DNA of 64,000 nucleotides, taken from NCBI RefSeq assembly GCF_030068615.1, contig NZ_JASJOC010000001.1, forward strand, positions 558,001-622,000, in the 5' to 3' direction. Made by a program: the position numbers and the translations under genes. Under the pieces are notes generated by a model. That model ran no database searches, had not been told where the DNA came from, and saw only the letters and a list, made by a program, of their open reading frames with translations. The DNA comes from Halostagnicola sp. A-GB9-2. GTDB taxonomy: Archaea > Halobacteriota > Halobacteria > Halobacteriales > Natrialbaceae. Of the stretch, positions 7,994-17,159 are shown one piece after another (position 1 is the first letter of the stretch; every line of letters starts with the position of its first letter).

Positions 7994-10204
7994 ATGGGTA
8001 ACTGTATCATCTGCGGCAAGCCCGTAGACGGCTTGGTCTGTGAGGCCCACGAGGAGGACGTCGCCTTCGAGTTCGAAGGCACCTCCGCCTCACAGCTCTC
8101 GCCCGGTCGGTTTTACCGGGGTACCGTCGACGGGTACGCTGACTTCGGCGTCTTCGTCGATGTCGGCGATCACGTCACCGGACTGTTGCACAGAAGCGAA
8201 CTCGACCAGCGACTCGAGAGTCTCGACTGGGAGCCAGGAGACAGCGTCTACGTTCAGGTTCTCGACGTCAGAGACAACGGAAACATCGACCTCGGCTGGT
8301 CGATCAGACAGCAAGACCGCGATTTCCGCGGCAAACTGATCGAAACCGCCGACGACGAACTCCTCCCTGAGGAGTTCGAGGACGGGAGCTCGGACGAACC
8401 CGAAACGGACGAATCTTCGACCGACGAGTCAACGGAGACGACTTCGGTCGACGACCCAACGGAGACGACGGCGTCGCCGTCCGAAACGGGTTCCGAACCC
8501 GTCACGAACGGGACCGGCTCGACGGCAACCGAAAGCGGATCGTCCGAGACGACGAGCCCGACCGAAACGGCCGCCACCACCGAAAGCGCCGGCGCGGTCG
8601 AGTCGGTTGCAGAATCAACCGAAGAAGCTGAAGACGTCGAAGAAGCCGAGGAAGCCGATGGCGACTCCGACTTCGAGTTCGGAACCGAACCGTCGCTGAA
8701 CCGAACGACGGTCGATGCCATCGAGTCACAGGTCGCCAGTATCGTCCGACTCGAGGGCGAGATCACCGGCATCCGGCAGACCTCCGGCCCGACCGTCTTC
8801 GAACTCAGCGACGAAACGGGGACCGTCGAGTGTGCCGCGTTCGAGGAGGCAGGCGTCCGCGCCTACCCCGACGTCGAACTCGACGACGTCGTCGCCCTCG
8901 AGGGTGAGGTCGAGCGCCACCACGGCGACCTACAGGTCGAGACCGAGGCGCTCGAAGTGCTCACGGACGAGGAGCGAGAGAGCATTCTCGAGCGACTCGA
9001 AGAAGCGATCGAACAGGAAGCGCGTCCGCCGGCGCTCGAACTGTTCGACGATCACGAGGCGGTCTCGGCCGTCGAGGACGAACTCTTCGAGGCCGCAACG
9101 GAGATCCGCCGCGCGGTGATGGAATCGCGACCGATCGTCGTTCGTCACCAGGCGACCGCTGACGGCTACATCGCCGGTGCCGCGATCGAACGCGCCGTCC
9201 TGCCGCTGATCCGCGAGAAACACACCCGCGACGACGCGGTCTATCATTACTTCGAGCGACGGCCGCTCGAGGGTCGCGTCTACGACATGGACGCGGCGAC
9301 CGACGACGTCACCTCGATGCTCGAGGCTCGCGAGCGACACGGCGAACAGCTGCCGCTCGTCGTCCTCGTCGACGCCGGTTCGACCGCCGAATCGGCCGAC
9401 GGCTACGACCTCCTCTCGCTGTACGACACCGAGTCGGTCGTCATCGACGACAGTCGCGCCGACGAGGAGATTACTGAGTCGGTTTCGCTGGCAGTCGCAC
9501 CGTCGCTTGCCGACGCCGATGTCTCCGATCTCACTTCGACGGCGCTCAGCGTAAACGTCGCTGCCGCCGTTAACGACGACGTTCGAGACGACCTCGGGCA
9601 CCTTCCGGCAGTGAGCTACTGGGAGGACGCTCCCGAATCGTACCTCGAACTCGCAACCGAAGCGGGTTACGACGAGGAGACCCTCGCCGAACGCCGCGAA
9701 GCCGTCGCGCTCGAGGCGTTCTACCAGTCCTACAAGGACAAACGCGAACTCGTGATCGACCTGCTGTTCGACGACGACGGGGACCTCGCGGCCCACGTCT
9801 CCGAACAGTTCCGCGACAAACTCGAGACCGAACTCGAGGCCGCTTCGGAGAACTGCTCCGCTCGCGGCATCGACGGCGTGACCCTGTCGATTCTGGACAC
9901 CGGCTCGTTCACTCACCGGTACAACTTCCCGACGACGAAGCTGCTGTTGGACGCGCTCCACCGGCGCGAACAATCGCGAGCCGATCCGCCGTTCGTCACG
10001 CTCGGCGTCGGCGACGACGAACTGCACGTCCGCTCGACCGAAACGCTTGACGTCCGCGAACTCGGCAACGAAATCGCCGAGCGCGTTCCCGACGCGGGCG
10101 TCTCGGTCGTCGGCGGACGCGACGGCCACATCGAATACCTCTCGGGCGAACGCGACGCCGTCAAAGAGGCTACAGTCGAGACACTCGGCGAAACCCTCGC
10201 CTAA
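7994..10204 (+). CDS. RecJ/GAN-like DHH-family protein with zinc, S1 and OB domains; catalytic motifs degenerate
   Basis: A 736-residue protein in four parts. Residues 1-25 form a zinc knuckle (C-x2-C, C-x2-H). Residues about 30-110 are an S1 RNA-binding domain. An acidic Thr/Ser/Glu-rich linker runs from about 120 to 235, followed by an OB fold at about 240-320. A RecJ-like DHH plus DHHA1-like region fills the rest. Where active haloarchaeal relatives read close to RHHADTDGY, this one has RHQATADGY, and the DHH motif is replaced by IDDSRAD. It therefore probably lacks nuclease activity and may be structural, like Cdc45-type RecJ homologues in the replisome (inference). It is a single gene. 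Confidence 0.8.
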   Translation: MGNCIICGKPVDGLVCEAHEEDVAFEFEGTSASQLSPGRFYRGTVDGYADFGVFVDVGDHVTGLLHRSELDQRLESLDWEPGDSVYVQVLDVRDNGNIDLGWSIRQQDRDFRGKLIETADDELLPEEFEDGSSDEPETDESSTDESTETTSVDDPTETTASPSETGSEPVTNGTGSTATESGSSETTSPTETAATTESAGAVESVAESTEEAEDVEEAEEADGDSDFEFGTEPSLNRTTVDAIESQVASIVRLEGEITGIRQTSGPTVFELSDETGTVECAAFEEAGVRAYPDVELDDVVALEGEVERHHGDLQVETEALEVLTDEERESILERLEEAIEQEARPPALELFDDHEAVSAVEDELFEAATEIRRAVMESRPIVVRHQATADGYIAGAAIERAVLPLIREKHTRDDAVYHYFERRPLEGRVYDMDAATDDVTSMLEARERHGEQLPLVVLVDAGSTAESADGYDLLSLYDTESVVIDDSRADEEITESVSLAVAPSLADADVSDLTSTALSVNVAAAVNDDVRDDLGHLPAVSYWEDAPESYLELATEAGYDEETLAERREAVALEAFYQSYKDKRELVIDLLFDDDGDLAAHVSEQFRDKLETELEAASENCSARGIDGVTLSILDTGSFTHRYNFPTTKLLLDALHRREQSRADPPFVTLGVGDDELHVRSTETLDVRELGNEIAERVPDAGVSVVGGRDGHIEYLSGERDAVKEATVETLGETLA

Positions 10205-10281
10205 CCTCGGATCACTCGTCCTGCCGTTCGATCGACAAATCGGAAGAAACATCTTTCGTCGTCGCCCGAGAACTATCATCC

Positions 10282-10782
10282 ATGAGTGACGATCCGGCGA
10301 CTCGAGTCCGTGAGAACATCACGGAGATCACTTCGATGATCGTCACTGGCCTGTGGCTCGGGTTGATGTTTGCGGGGATCGGCGGCAACCTCTGGCTCGC
10401 GGTCCTATTAGTCGGGTACATCGTCGTCGTCCCGCTGGTCGCACTGTTGTTCGGCGACGAAGCGGACAAGGCGGAATGGTGGGACGACTGGTGGGGAGAC
10501 GAATCCTGGGAGGAGTGGTGGAGCGGTGAAACGGACTCGAACGATGGAACACCGACTCAGCAGGGATCCCAGAGTGGTCGAGAGACCAGCACAGGCCAGG
10601 ACAACCGCGAAGCCCTCGAAACGCTCCGTTCTCGGTATGCCGCCGGCGAGCTGACCGACGCGCAGTTCGAACGAAAACTCGAGCGGCTGCTCGAGACGGA
10701 GACGCTGGAGGACGTCGAGCAGTGGCGTGGATCCGAAGGCGACGCTCGAGATCGAGATCGCGACCTCGAGTACGAGACGTAG
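10282..10782 (+). CDS. SHOCT-domain membrane protein
   Basis: The protein has 166 residues with two hydrophobic helices at about 18-55, then a Trp/Asp/Glu-rich stretch (WWDDWWGDESWEEWW), a polar linker, and a C-terminal SHOCT motif (ALETLRSRYAAGELTDAQFERKLERLLE, about 111-138, given in part). SHOCT is a short oligomerisation module found at protein ends. The function is unknown. It lies in the gap between the RecJ-like gene and the convergent Mrp operon. Confidence 0.8.
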   Translation: MSDDPATRVRENITEITSMIVTGLWLGLMFAGIGGNLWLAVLLVGYIVVVPLVALLFGDEADKAEWWDDWWGDESWEEWWSGETDSNDGTPTQQGSQSGRETSTGQDNREALETLRSRYAAGELTDAQFERKLERLLETETLEDVEQWRGSEGDARDRDRDLEYET

Positions 10783-10934
10783 CGGTGGATCAGTGAAACC
10801 GGAGACGGACCAGTCGGAATTCGTTCGCGGGCCCGGATCGAAACGCGACCTCGATCGTTCCTCGAATGGTTCAGCGAGTAGCCAGTTCGTCAGTCGCCAC
10901 AGCGTGTGTCCGTCAGTCCGTCGCACGCGACTCG

Positions 10935-11297
10935 CTACTCGTCGGTCTCTTCTCCCGTCTCGTCGGTCCGTCTCGCCTGCGAGGATTCGGCGGGCCAGGT
11001 CACGCCCTCGAGGAACGGAACGCCGATTCGTTGTGCCGAGCGGGCGATCATGTGTGCGCCCGTCGGCACGGTCATGAAGAGAAAGACGATTCCGATGAGC
11101 GACGTGAGTCCCTCACTTCCCGGTCCGAAAGAGACGAAGCCCGCGAGAAAGATCGCGGCGGTCCCGAGCGTCGTGGGCTTGCTCGTGGCGTGCATCCGGT
11201 TGTACACGTTCGGCAGCCGAAGCAGGCCGATCGTTCCGACCGTCAGGAAAAACGAGCCGACGAGGACCAGCGCGATCACGATCGCTTCGCGGATCAC
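10935..11297 (-). CDS. mnhG: Mrp Na+/H+ antiporter subunit G
   Basis: The protein has 120 residues and three predicted helices, with the MnhG/PhaG pattern GSFFLTVGTIGLLRLPNVYNRMHATSKPTTLG. It is the last gene of the seven-gene operon and overlaps mnhF by four bases (ATGA). In the complex it is a small membrane subunit needed for assembly and activity. The C-terminus is a charged cytoplasmic tail. Confidence 0.92.
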   Translation of the reverse strand: MIREAIVIALVLVGSFFLTVGTIGLLRLPNVYNRMHATSKPTTLGTAAIFLAGFVSFGPGSEGLTSLIGIVFLFMTVPTGAHMIARSAQRIGVPFLEGVTWPAESSQARRTDETGEETDE

Positions 11298-11593
11298 TCG
11301 ATCACCTCTCCTTCGGTGACGAACTTCGCGACTGAGACGGTCGCGATGAACCCGATGATGGCGAGGACGAGACTCACCGTCACGAACAGTCCGCGCCCGG
11401 TCAGGAGTGCAAACAGGACGGCGATAGCAACCACGTTGGTGGCGATCGTGTCGAGCGCAACCACGCGATCCGGCACAGTAGGTCCTCGGATAACTCGATA
11501 GCTACAGAGTACGCACAGTCCGCTAACGAGGATCAGTGCGCCTGCTACCGTCATTTCGAGGAGCACCGGCGCACCCATCGTCGGATCACTCAT
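11294..11593 (-). CDS. mnhF: Mrp Na+/H+ antiporter subunit F
   Basis: The protein has 99 residues and three transmembrane helices. It carries the MnhF signature around YRVIRGPTVPDRVVALDTIATN, shown here only in part. It overlaps mnhE upstream by eight bases and mnhG downstream by four, so all are on one message. It is a small membrane subunit of the Mrp complex. Confidence 0.92.
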   Translation of the reverse strand: MSDPTMGAPVLLEMTVAGALILVSGLCVLCSYRVIRGPTVPDRVVALDTIATNVVAIAVLFALLTGRGLFVTVSLVLAIIGFIATVSVAKFVTEGEVIE

Positions 11594-12155
11594 TTCCGGT
11601 TCCTCCGTCGACGATGATTTCCGGTGCCGGATCGTCCGGCGATCGTTTCTCGGTGAACATCTCGAGTGCGTACGTTTCCCAGGTTCGTATCGGCTCGACG
11701 ACCGACTCGAGGTCGCGGCCGTCGATCACGTGGACGTAGAGCGCATTGGTCTCCGGATCGTGATCCAGCGTCACCGTCCCCGGGGTGATCGTGATGCTGT
11801 TCGCGATGATCGTCACCGCGATGTCCGATCGAACGCGGAGCGGAATCAAGATTACTTCCGGTTCGATCCGGGGATCGGGAGCGAGGACGCGATAGGCGAC
11901 GTCGAAGTTCGCTCGGATGAGTTCGGCGACGAACGTCGCGGCGTAGCGCCCGGCGTAGGGGGCCGCGTAGACTCCCTGCTGAAGGTCGATCCGTTTGACG
12001 TACAGCCGCCGGAAGACGAACGCGACGGGAAGTCCGACGACGAGTCCGAAGAGGAACTGGCCGACGAGCGCCGCCGGCGCGAGTTCGACGCCGCGGATGA
12101 ACACCCACAGCGCGGCGAAGACGAGGCTGGCGACGGGCCACGTTCGAACGTTCAC
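11586..12155 (-). CDS. mnhE: Mrp Na+/H+ antiporter subunit E
   Basis: The protein has 189 residues. Two or three hydrophobic helices (about 6-50) are followed by a cytoplasmic domain with the MnhE hallmark (ITPGTVTLD and YVHVIDGRD). It starts within the last codons of mnhD (four-base overlap). MnhE is a structural membrane subunit at the junction of the antiporter modules. Confidence 0.92.
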   Translation of the reverse strand: MNVRTWPVASLVFAALWVFIRGVELAPAALVGQFLFGLVVGLPVAFVFRRLYVKRIDLQQGVYAAPYAGRYAATFVAELIRANFDVAYRVLAPDPRIEPEVILIPLRVRSDIAVTIIANSITITPGTVTLDHDPETNALYVHVIDGRDLESVVEPIRTWETYALEMFTEKRSPDDPAPEIIVDGGTGNE

Positions 12156-13744
12156 GGCTGCTCACCCCCGTTGACTGCTTGCGGGTCGACGGCCTCGACG
12201 TAGGACTCGGTATCGAGCGCGGCCGTCGCGGCGGCATCGGCGAACCGGTAGACGGATTCGAATTCGACGCCGACCGCGAGTATCGCCGCGGCGAGTCCAA
12301 CGAGGATGGCTACCTGTATCGGATCCACGGCGGCGTCCTCGACTGCCGGCGTCCGCACCCCCCAGAATCCGCGGTTCCACGCTCGGCTCGTGTAGGCGAT
12401 GGTCAGCAGCGACCCCACGAGCAACAGCGCGAGGACCGAGGCCGCGCCCGCCCGGACCGCGGTATCGAACACGAGTAACTTTCCGAAAAAGCCCGATAGC
12501 GGCGGAATACCGACGAGCGCGAGCGTCCCGACGAAAACGGCACTCGAGAGCGCGGGCGAACGACCGGCCAGCCCGCCCAGTTCGTCGAGGTCGGTCGTCC
12601 CGGTCGCGCTCTCGATCGTGCCGGCCGCCAGAAAGAGCAGTCCCTTCGCGATCGTGTGGTTGAGCGCGTACACCAGCGCCGCGAGGATCCCGACCCGTCG
12701 CAACGTCGGGCTCGAGGTGGTCGCGGCGATCGCGACCGGGATCGCGATGAATCCGACCTGTCCGATGCTCGAGTACGCGAGGACGCCCTCGACGGAGTCG
12801 CGACCGACCGCGCCGAGGCCGCCCACGAGGATACTTCCGGCGGCCATGACGAACAGAATGGGGCCGACGAACGCGAGGGGGGAAGAGCCCGAAACCCACG
12901 GAAGCGAGACCGGAACCTGTGCGCCGGCGAACACCGTAAACGAGAGGCGGATGATCGCGTAGATGCCGACCTTCTTCGAAGCTCCGGCCAGGAGGGCCGT
13001 AATCGGCGGCGGTGCAGCGCGGTAGGCGGTCGGAATCCAGAACTGGAACGGAACGAGTCCCGCTTTGATCGCGAAGACGGAGAGCAACAGCGCAAGGAGT
13101 CCGACGACCGGCGCGGGATCGATCCCGGCGGCCGCCGGATCCGCCAGCCGCTGGGCGATGTCGGCCATGTTGAGCGTTCCGGTCGTCGCGTAGATGCCGC
13201 CCACCGCGAGCAAGAAGACGGCGCTGGCGACGAGATTCAACGCGACGTACCAGAACGCCGCGCGAGTATGTTGGGGGCCGCCGTAGTATGCGACGAAGAC
13301 GTAACTGGCCATCAACATCACTTCGAACCAGACGAACAGATTGAACAGGTCCCCGGCGAGAAACGCGCCGGTGACGCCGAGCAACAGGAAATGGGAGAGC
13401 GGATAGTAGAAGGTCCGACGATCGTACTTGGGAAGGTACCTCGCGGAGAACACCAGCGACGCCGGTCCGATCGTCGCGACCATCGACAGCATGAACACCG
13501 AAAGGCCGTCGGCCACGAGCGTAATGCCGAACGGTGCCGGCCAGTCTCCGACCTGATACGTCGCGATACCGGGAGCGGCGGGAGCGATAACGACGTACCA
13601 GGCGAGCGCGGCGACCGCGACCGCGTACCCGACGGCCCCGGAGAGACTCACGGCCAGTCGAACGCGGGGCTGACGGCGAAAGAGTAGCGTTCCGACCGCC
13701 GCGACGAGAACGACGAGCATCGGCGTGATGACGAGTCCGTCCAT
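12152..13744 (-). CDS. mnhD: Mrp Na+/H+ antiporter subunit D
   Basis: A 530-residue protein of about 14 transmembrane helices from the proton-pumping NADH:quinone oxidoreductase ND2/4/5 (NuoL/M/N) family. A conserved Glu occurs in NLFVWFEVMLMASY, the region of the proton-channel glutamate, and a Lys in the discontinuous helix region (IAKGLLFL). It works with MnhA to exchange Na+ for H+. It overlaps mnhC by one base and mnhE by four. Confidence 0.92.
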   Translation of the reverse strand: MDGLVITPMLVVLVAAVGTLLFRRQPRVRLAVSLSGAVGYAVAVAALAWYVVIAPAAPGIATYQVGDWPAPFGITLVADGLSVFMLSMVATIGPASLVFSARYLPKYDRRTFYYPLSHFLLLGVTGAFLAGDLFNLFVWFEVMLMASYVFVAYYGGPQHTRAAFWYVALNLVASAVFLLAVGGIYATTGTLNMADIAQRLADPAAAGIDPAPVVGLLALLLSVFAIKAGLVPFQFWIPTAYRAAPPPITALLAGASKKVGIYAIIRLSFTVFAGAQVPVSLPWVSGSSPLAFVGPILFVMAAGSILVGGLGAVGRDSVEGVLAYSSIGQVGFIAIPVAIAATTSSPTLRRVGILAALVYALNHTIAKGLLFLAAGTIESATGTTDLDELGGLAGRSPALSSAVFVGTLALVGIPPLSGFFGKLLVFDTAVRAGAASVLALLLVGSLLTIAYTSRAWNRGFWGVRTPAVEDAAVDPIQVAILVGLAAAILAVGVEFESVYRFADAAATAALDTESYVEAVDPQAVNGGEQP

Positions 13745-14103
13745 CAGTCCTGATCACCTAGTTCGGAGAGATCCAGCGTGTCGTGTTCCTCGTACACCCG
13801 ATAACTCAGGACGAGCGCGAACGCGGTCATCCCGAACGAGATGACGATAGCGGTCAGAACGAGCGCCTGAACCAGCGGGTCGGCGGTCTGTGCATGGGAC
13901 GCCTCCTCGCCGTGACCGGCGAGAATCGGAACCGCCTCGAACGATGCCGGGGCGATTTCCCCCATCGCGAGTAGGTACACGTTCGCGGCCTGTCCGATAA
14001 TGGCCAACCCCCAGACGACCCGGATCAGATCGCGACGGAGAAGGAGAAACGTTCCCAGCGCGAACAGCGAACCAACCACGGCGGCGAGCACGACCGCCGT
14101 CAT
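13744..14103 (-). CDS. mnhC: Mrp Na+/H+ antiporter subunit C
   Basis: This 119-residue NuoK-like protein has three helices and the sequence RVVWGLAIIGQAANVYLLAM typical of MnhC. I placed the start at ATG 14103, four bases inside the end of mnhB. A longer open frame extends upstream but reads through mnhB in the wrong frame and has no membrane character. Confidence 0.92.
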   Translation of the reverse strand: MTAVVLAAVVGSLFALGTFLLLRRDLIRVVWGLAIIGQAANVYLLAMGEIAPASFEAVPILAGHGEEASHAQTADPLVQALVLTAIVISFGMTAFALVLSYRVYEEHDTLDLSELGDQD

Positions 14104-14564
14104 TCTGCACCCACCACCGAGAGGATCGTCAACAGGCCGCCGACGACAACGCAGTAGACGCCGAAGTCGAACGCGAGCGCGCTGGCGAGCTCGAGGTGGC
14201 CGTACAACGGAACGTTCTCGAACTCGACGTAGGTCTGGGAGAGAAACGGGAGATCGAACAGGAGCGGGACCAGCCCGCTCGCGACGGAGATCGCCAGACC
14301 AAAGCTGAACACCCGACGGTAGGCGATGACAACGCGATCTCTCGAGGGGGTTTTTCCCGGTTCGATGTCGCGACCGAGGACGCCGCGCTCGAGGAAGTCG
14401 AGTCCGAACGCGATATAGAGGAGCGCAAACGCGGTCGTCGTGAGGACGCCCGCGATGAAGCCACCGCCAGGAAGGTTGTGGCCCTCGACGAACAGCGAGA
14501 GTGCGACGACGAGGATAATCGGGACGACCGCGCGAGCCGTCGTCCGCATGATGACTGTCGTCAT
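14100..14564 (-). CDS. mnhB: Mrp Na+/H+ antiporter subunit B
   Basis: The protein has 154 residues and four helices. The MnhB domain signature VEGHNLPGGGFIAGV lies at about 25-40. It overlaps mnhA by four bases (ATGA) at its start and mnhC at its end. It is a membrane subunit that, in the Mrp structure, completes the MnhA/B/C side. Confidence 0.92.
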   Translation of the reverse strand: MTTVIMRTTARAVVPIILVVALSLFVEGHNLPGGGFIAGVLTTTAFALLYIAFGLDFLERGVLGRDIEPGKTPSRDRVVIAYRRVFSFGLAISVASGLVPLLFDLPFLSQTYVEFENVPLYGHLELASALAFDFGVYCVVVGGLLTILSVVGAE

Positions 14565-16909
14565 TCAGCGTCACCTCCGGAGCGCATGACGAGCAGCGTG
14601 ATCACCGAAATTGCGGCGATAGCGACGACGACGAGTTCTCCCAATGTGTCGAAGCTTCGGAAGTCGACAAGAACGACGTTGACGATATTCGTTCCCCCGC
14701 CTTCCGGAACGGCTCGTTCGGTGTAGTAGCGCGCGACGTCGCTGGTTCCCTCGGAGCGAGCGGAAGTGGTGACGATGACCGTCAGAAAGGCGGTCACGCC
14801 GATACCGATCGAGAGGACGGCATCCCGAGCGACCTTTCCAAGACCGACCTCGTAGTACTCGGGAATCTCCTCGAGGATGAGCAGGAAGACGAGGAGGATG
14901 AGCGTCTCGACGACGAGCTGGGTTAACGCGAGGTCGGGCGCGCTGGCGAGAATATAGAAGATTGCGATCATGAATCCGAGGATCGAGAGCGTGAGGATGC
15001 CCGCGACGTGAGAAGGAGAGAGCACCACTGCGACGCCGGCGACGACCGCGACGAGCAAGACGAGCCCTATTTCGGGCGACGCCTCGATCCCGACGGTCGC
15101 GCCGACGACGGCTCGAGTCGCGACGAAGCCGGAGATCGTGAGCACGCAAGTGGTGGCGAGCGTCCACGTCGCGTACGTCCGGAGCAGGCCGTTGTGAACG
15201 GTCGACGCGAGCCTCGATCCCGTTTCGGTGAGGCCGTCGACCGCGACGTCGTACCACCAGTTCGCACCGATCGGTGGAACGGCCACCGGAATCGAACGGA
15301 TTCCCCCGTGAATGCGTCCGAAAGAGAAGTAGGAGACAGCGCCCAGACCGATCGCGATCGCGCTCATTTCGACGGCCGGCGAGTACGCCCTCGGGAGACC
15401 GACGTGCATCGAATGCGGATCCGTAACCGTCACGTCGACCGCCGACTGGACTATCGCGCGCACGGCGAGATCCGGATAGACGCTCACGACGGCCGTAAGC
15501 GCCGCGAGGAGCGCGGGAGGAGCGAGCAACAGTATCGGCGGCCGGTGGACGCGTCCGAGCCCGTCGGGTCGCCGTCCGAAAAAGAGAGCGAGAAAGCGGA
15601 GCGAGTAGAGGACGGTAAACACGCTACCGATCGTCGCGACGGCGGGGTAGATCCAGCCGAGCGTCCCCAGTCCGTAGGCCGCCTCGACCGTCGCTTCGAA
15701 GAGGAGTTCCTTCGAGTAAAAGCCACTAAAGGGCGGGATACCGGCCATACTGAGCCCGGCGATCGCGGTGACGGCCGCAGTTACTGGAAGATCGCGGCGA
15801 AGACCGCCGAGTTCGTCGAGCCGCCGGGTTCCGGCCTCGTGCGCGACGATCCCTGCGACGAGAAACAGCGCCGCCTTGAACAGGGCGTGATTGAAGAGGT
15901 GGAAGACGCCCGCCTCCGCGCCGACGACCGACGTAAACCCGAAGCCGGCGACCATCAACCCGAGGTGACTCGCCGTCGAGTAGGCGAGTAACTCCTTGAT
16001 ATCCCTCGAGGCGACCGCGAGTGCGGCGCACACGGTCATCGTGGCGAGTCCGACCGTCGCAAATAGGAACAGCCACTCGGTACTCGTCAGCAGCGGTCGA
16101 AGCCGTCCGATCAGGTAGACGCCCACTTTCACCATCGTCGCGGAGTGGAGGAACGCCGAGACCGGCGTCGGAGCGGCCATCGCGTTCGGCAGCCAGAAGT
16201 GGAGCGGAATCTGGGCCGACTTCGCCCCTGCGCCGACGGCGATCAGGGCCAACGTCGGAACGAAGAGATTGCGCTCGCGCAGTCCCGCCTGGACCGCCTC
16301 GGGTTCGGCGAGAATTGCCGCGAGATCGAACGCGGAGCCGTCGAGGACGTTCCCGGCGACCAACGCGAGCAACAGCAGTCCCACGAGCAAGAACAACCCG
16401 CCGCCGACGGTGACGAACATCGCCATTCGAGCGGCGTACTGTGAGGATCGATCGGCGGTGTGAAAGCCGATCAGGACGAACGAGCAGACGCTCGTCAGCT
16501 CCCAGAACAGGAAGAGCGCGATCAGATCTGCCGCGAGCGCGACGCCGATGATCGAGCCCATAAACGCGAGCAACGCCGCATAGTACCGCGCGAGTCCCGA
16601 CTCGCCGTGCATGTAGACAGGCGAGTACGCGAACACGAGAACGCCGATGCCGCTCGCGAGCAAGGCGAACAGCAGCGCCCAGGCGTCGACGGTGAACCGG
16701 AGCGCGATCTCGAGCGACGGAATCCACGAGAGCGCGACCGTTCCGTCGGAGCCGTACTGGGACGCGAGCAGTCCGAAACACGCGAACGCGACCGCCGCTC
16801 CGACGTACCCCGTTCGTTCGCCGAAGAGACGAAACAGTAGCGGCGTGAGTCCTGCGGCGACGAATGGTAACGCGACCGCGATAATTACCACCGTCAGGTC
16901 CGGTGACAT
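14561..16909 (-). CDS. mnhA: Mrp Na+/H+ antiporter subunit A
   Basis: The protein has 782 residues and is the first gene of the operon. The N-terminal part (about 1-480) is a NuoL-like antiporter domain with LFLFWELTSVCSFVLIGFH (channel Glu) and HSATMVKVGVYLI (Lys). The C-terminal part has additional helices with the PDLALTQLVVETL motif (about 655-690), as in long MnhA proteins. The complex exports Na+ in exchange for H+ and supports pH and salt homeostasis. A short gap after the ATG at 16909 leads to the divergent elp3 region, which must hold the operon promoter. Confidence 0.93.
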   Translation of the reverse strand: MSPDLTVVIIAVALPFVAAGLTPLLFRLFGERTGYVGAAVAFACFGLLASQYGSDGTVALSWIPSLEIALRFTVDAWALLFALLASGIGVLVFAYSPVYMHGESGLARYYAALLAFMGSIIGVALAADLIALFLFWELTSVCSFVLIGFHTADRSSQYAARMAMFVTVGGGLFLLVGLLLLALVAGNVLDGSAFDLAAILAEPEAVQAGLRERNLFVPTLALIAVGAGAKSAQIPLHFWLPNAMAAPTPVSAFLHSATMVKVGVYLIGRLRPLLTSTEWLFLFATVGLATMTVCAALAVASRDIKELLAYSTASHLGLMVAGFGFTSVVGAEAGVFHLFNHALFKAALFLVAGIVAHEAGTRRLDELGGLRRDLPVTAAVTAIAGLSMAGIPPFSGFYSKELLFEATVEAAYGLGTLGWIYPAVATIGSVFTVLYSLRFLALFFGRRPDGLGRVHRPPILLLAPPALLAALTAVVSVYPDLAVRAIVQSAVDVTVTDPHSMHVGLPRAYSPAVEMSAIAIGLGAVSYFSFGRIHGGIRSIPVAVPPIGANWWYDVAVDGLTETGSRLASTVHNGLLRTYATWTLATTCVLTISGFVATRAVVGATVGIEASPEIGLVLLVAVVAGVAVVLSPSHVAGILTLSILGFMIAIFYILASAPDLALTQLVVETLILLVFLLILEEIPEYYEVGLGKVARDAVLSIGIGVTAFLTVIVTTSARSEGTSDVARYYTERAVPEGGGTNIVNVVLVDFRSFDTLGELVVVAIAAISVITLLVMRSGGDAE

Positions 16910-17159
16910 TAGCTAAGGTATTTTCCTCGGGTCGGTCCTTAAACAGTCACCCTGCGGAATTCGAATGGACCGAGTACGTGCTACGAGCGGGGTGCATCCC
17001 GGAGAGTCTACCTGTCTGTCGAGTTTCACACAGTACGCGCGATCGGAGGGTCCGCGATATCGACGGTACAGAAGCTCCCGGCCTGATCGAGTCTCACTGC
17101 TCTCGGGTCCGTCCTCGAGTCCGACACGCTTATTCGCCGACAGCCCCGAAAACGGGGTA

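Noticed and set aside
12162-13757. 531-codon minus-strand frame overlapping mnhD
   Set aside because: The translation is Arg-rich and has no membrane helices; mnhD in the other frame is complete and fits the operon.
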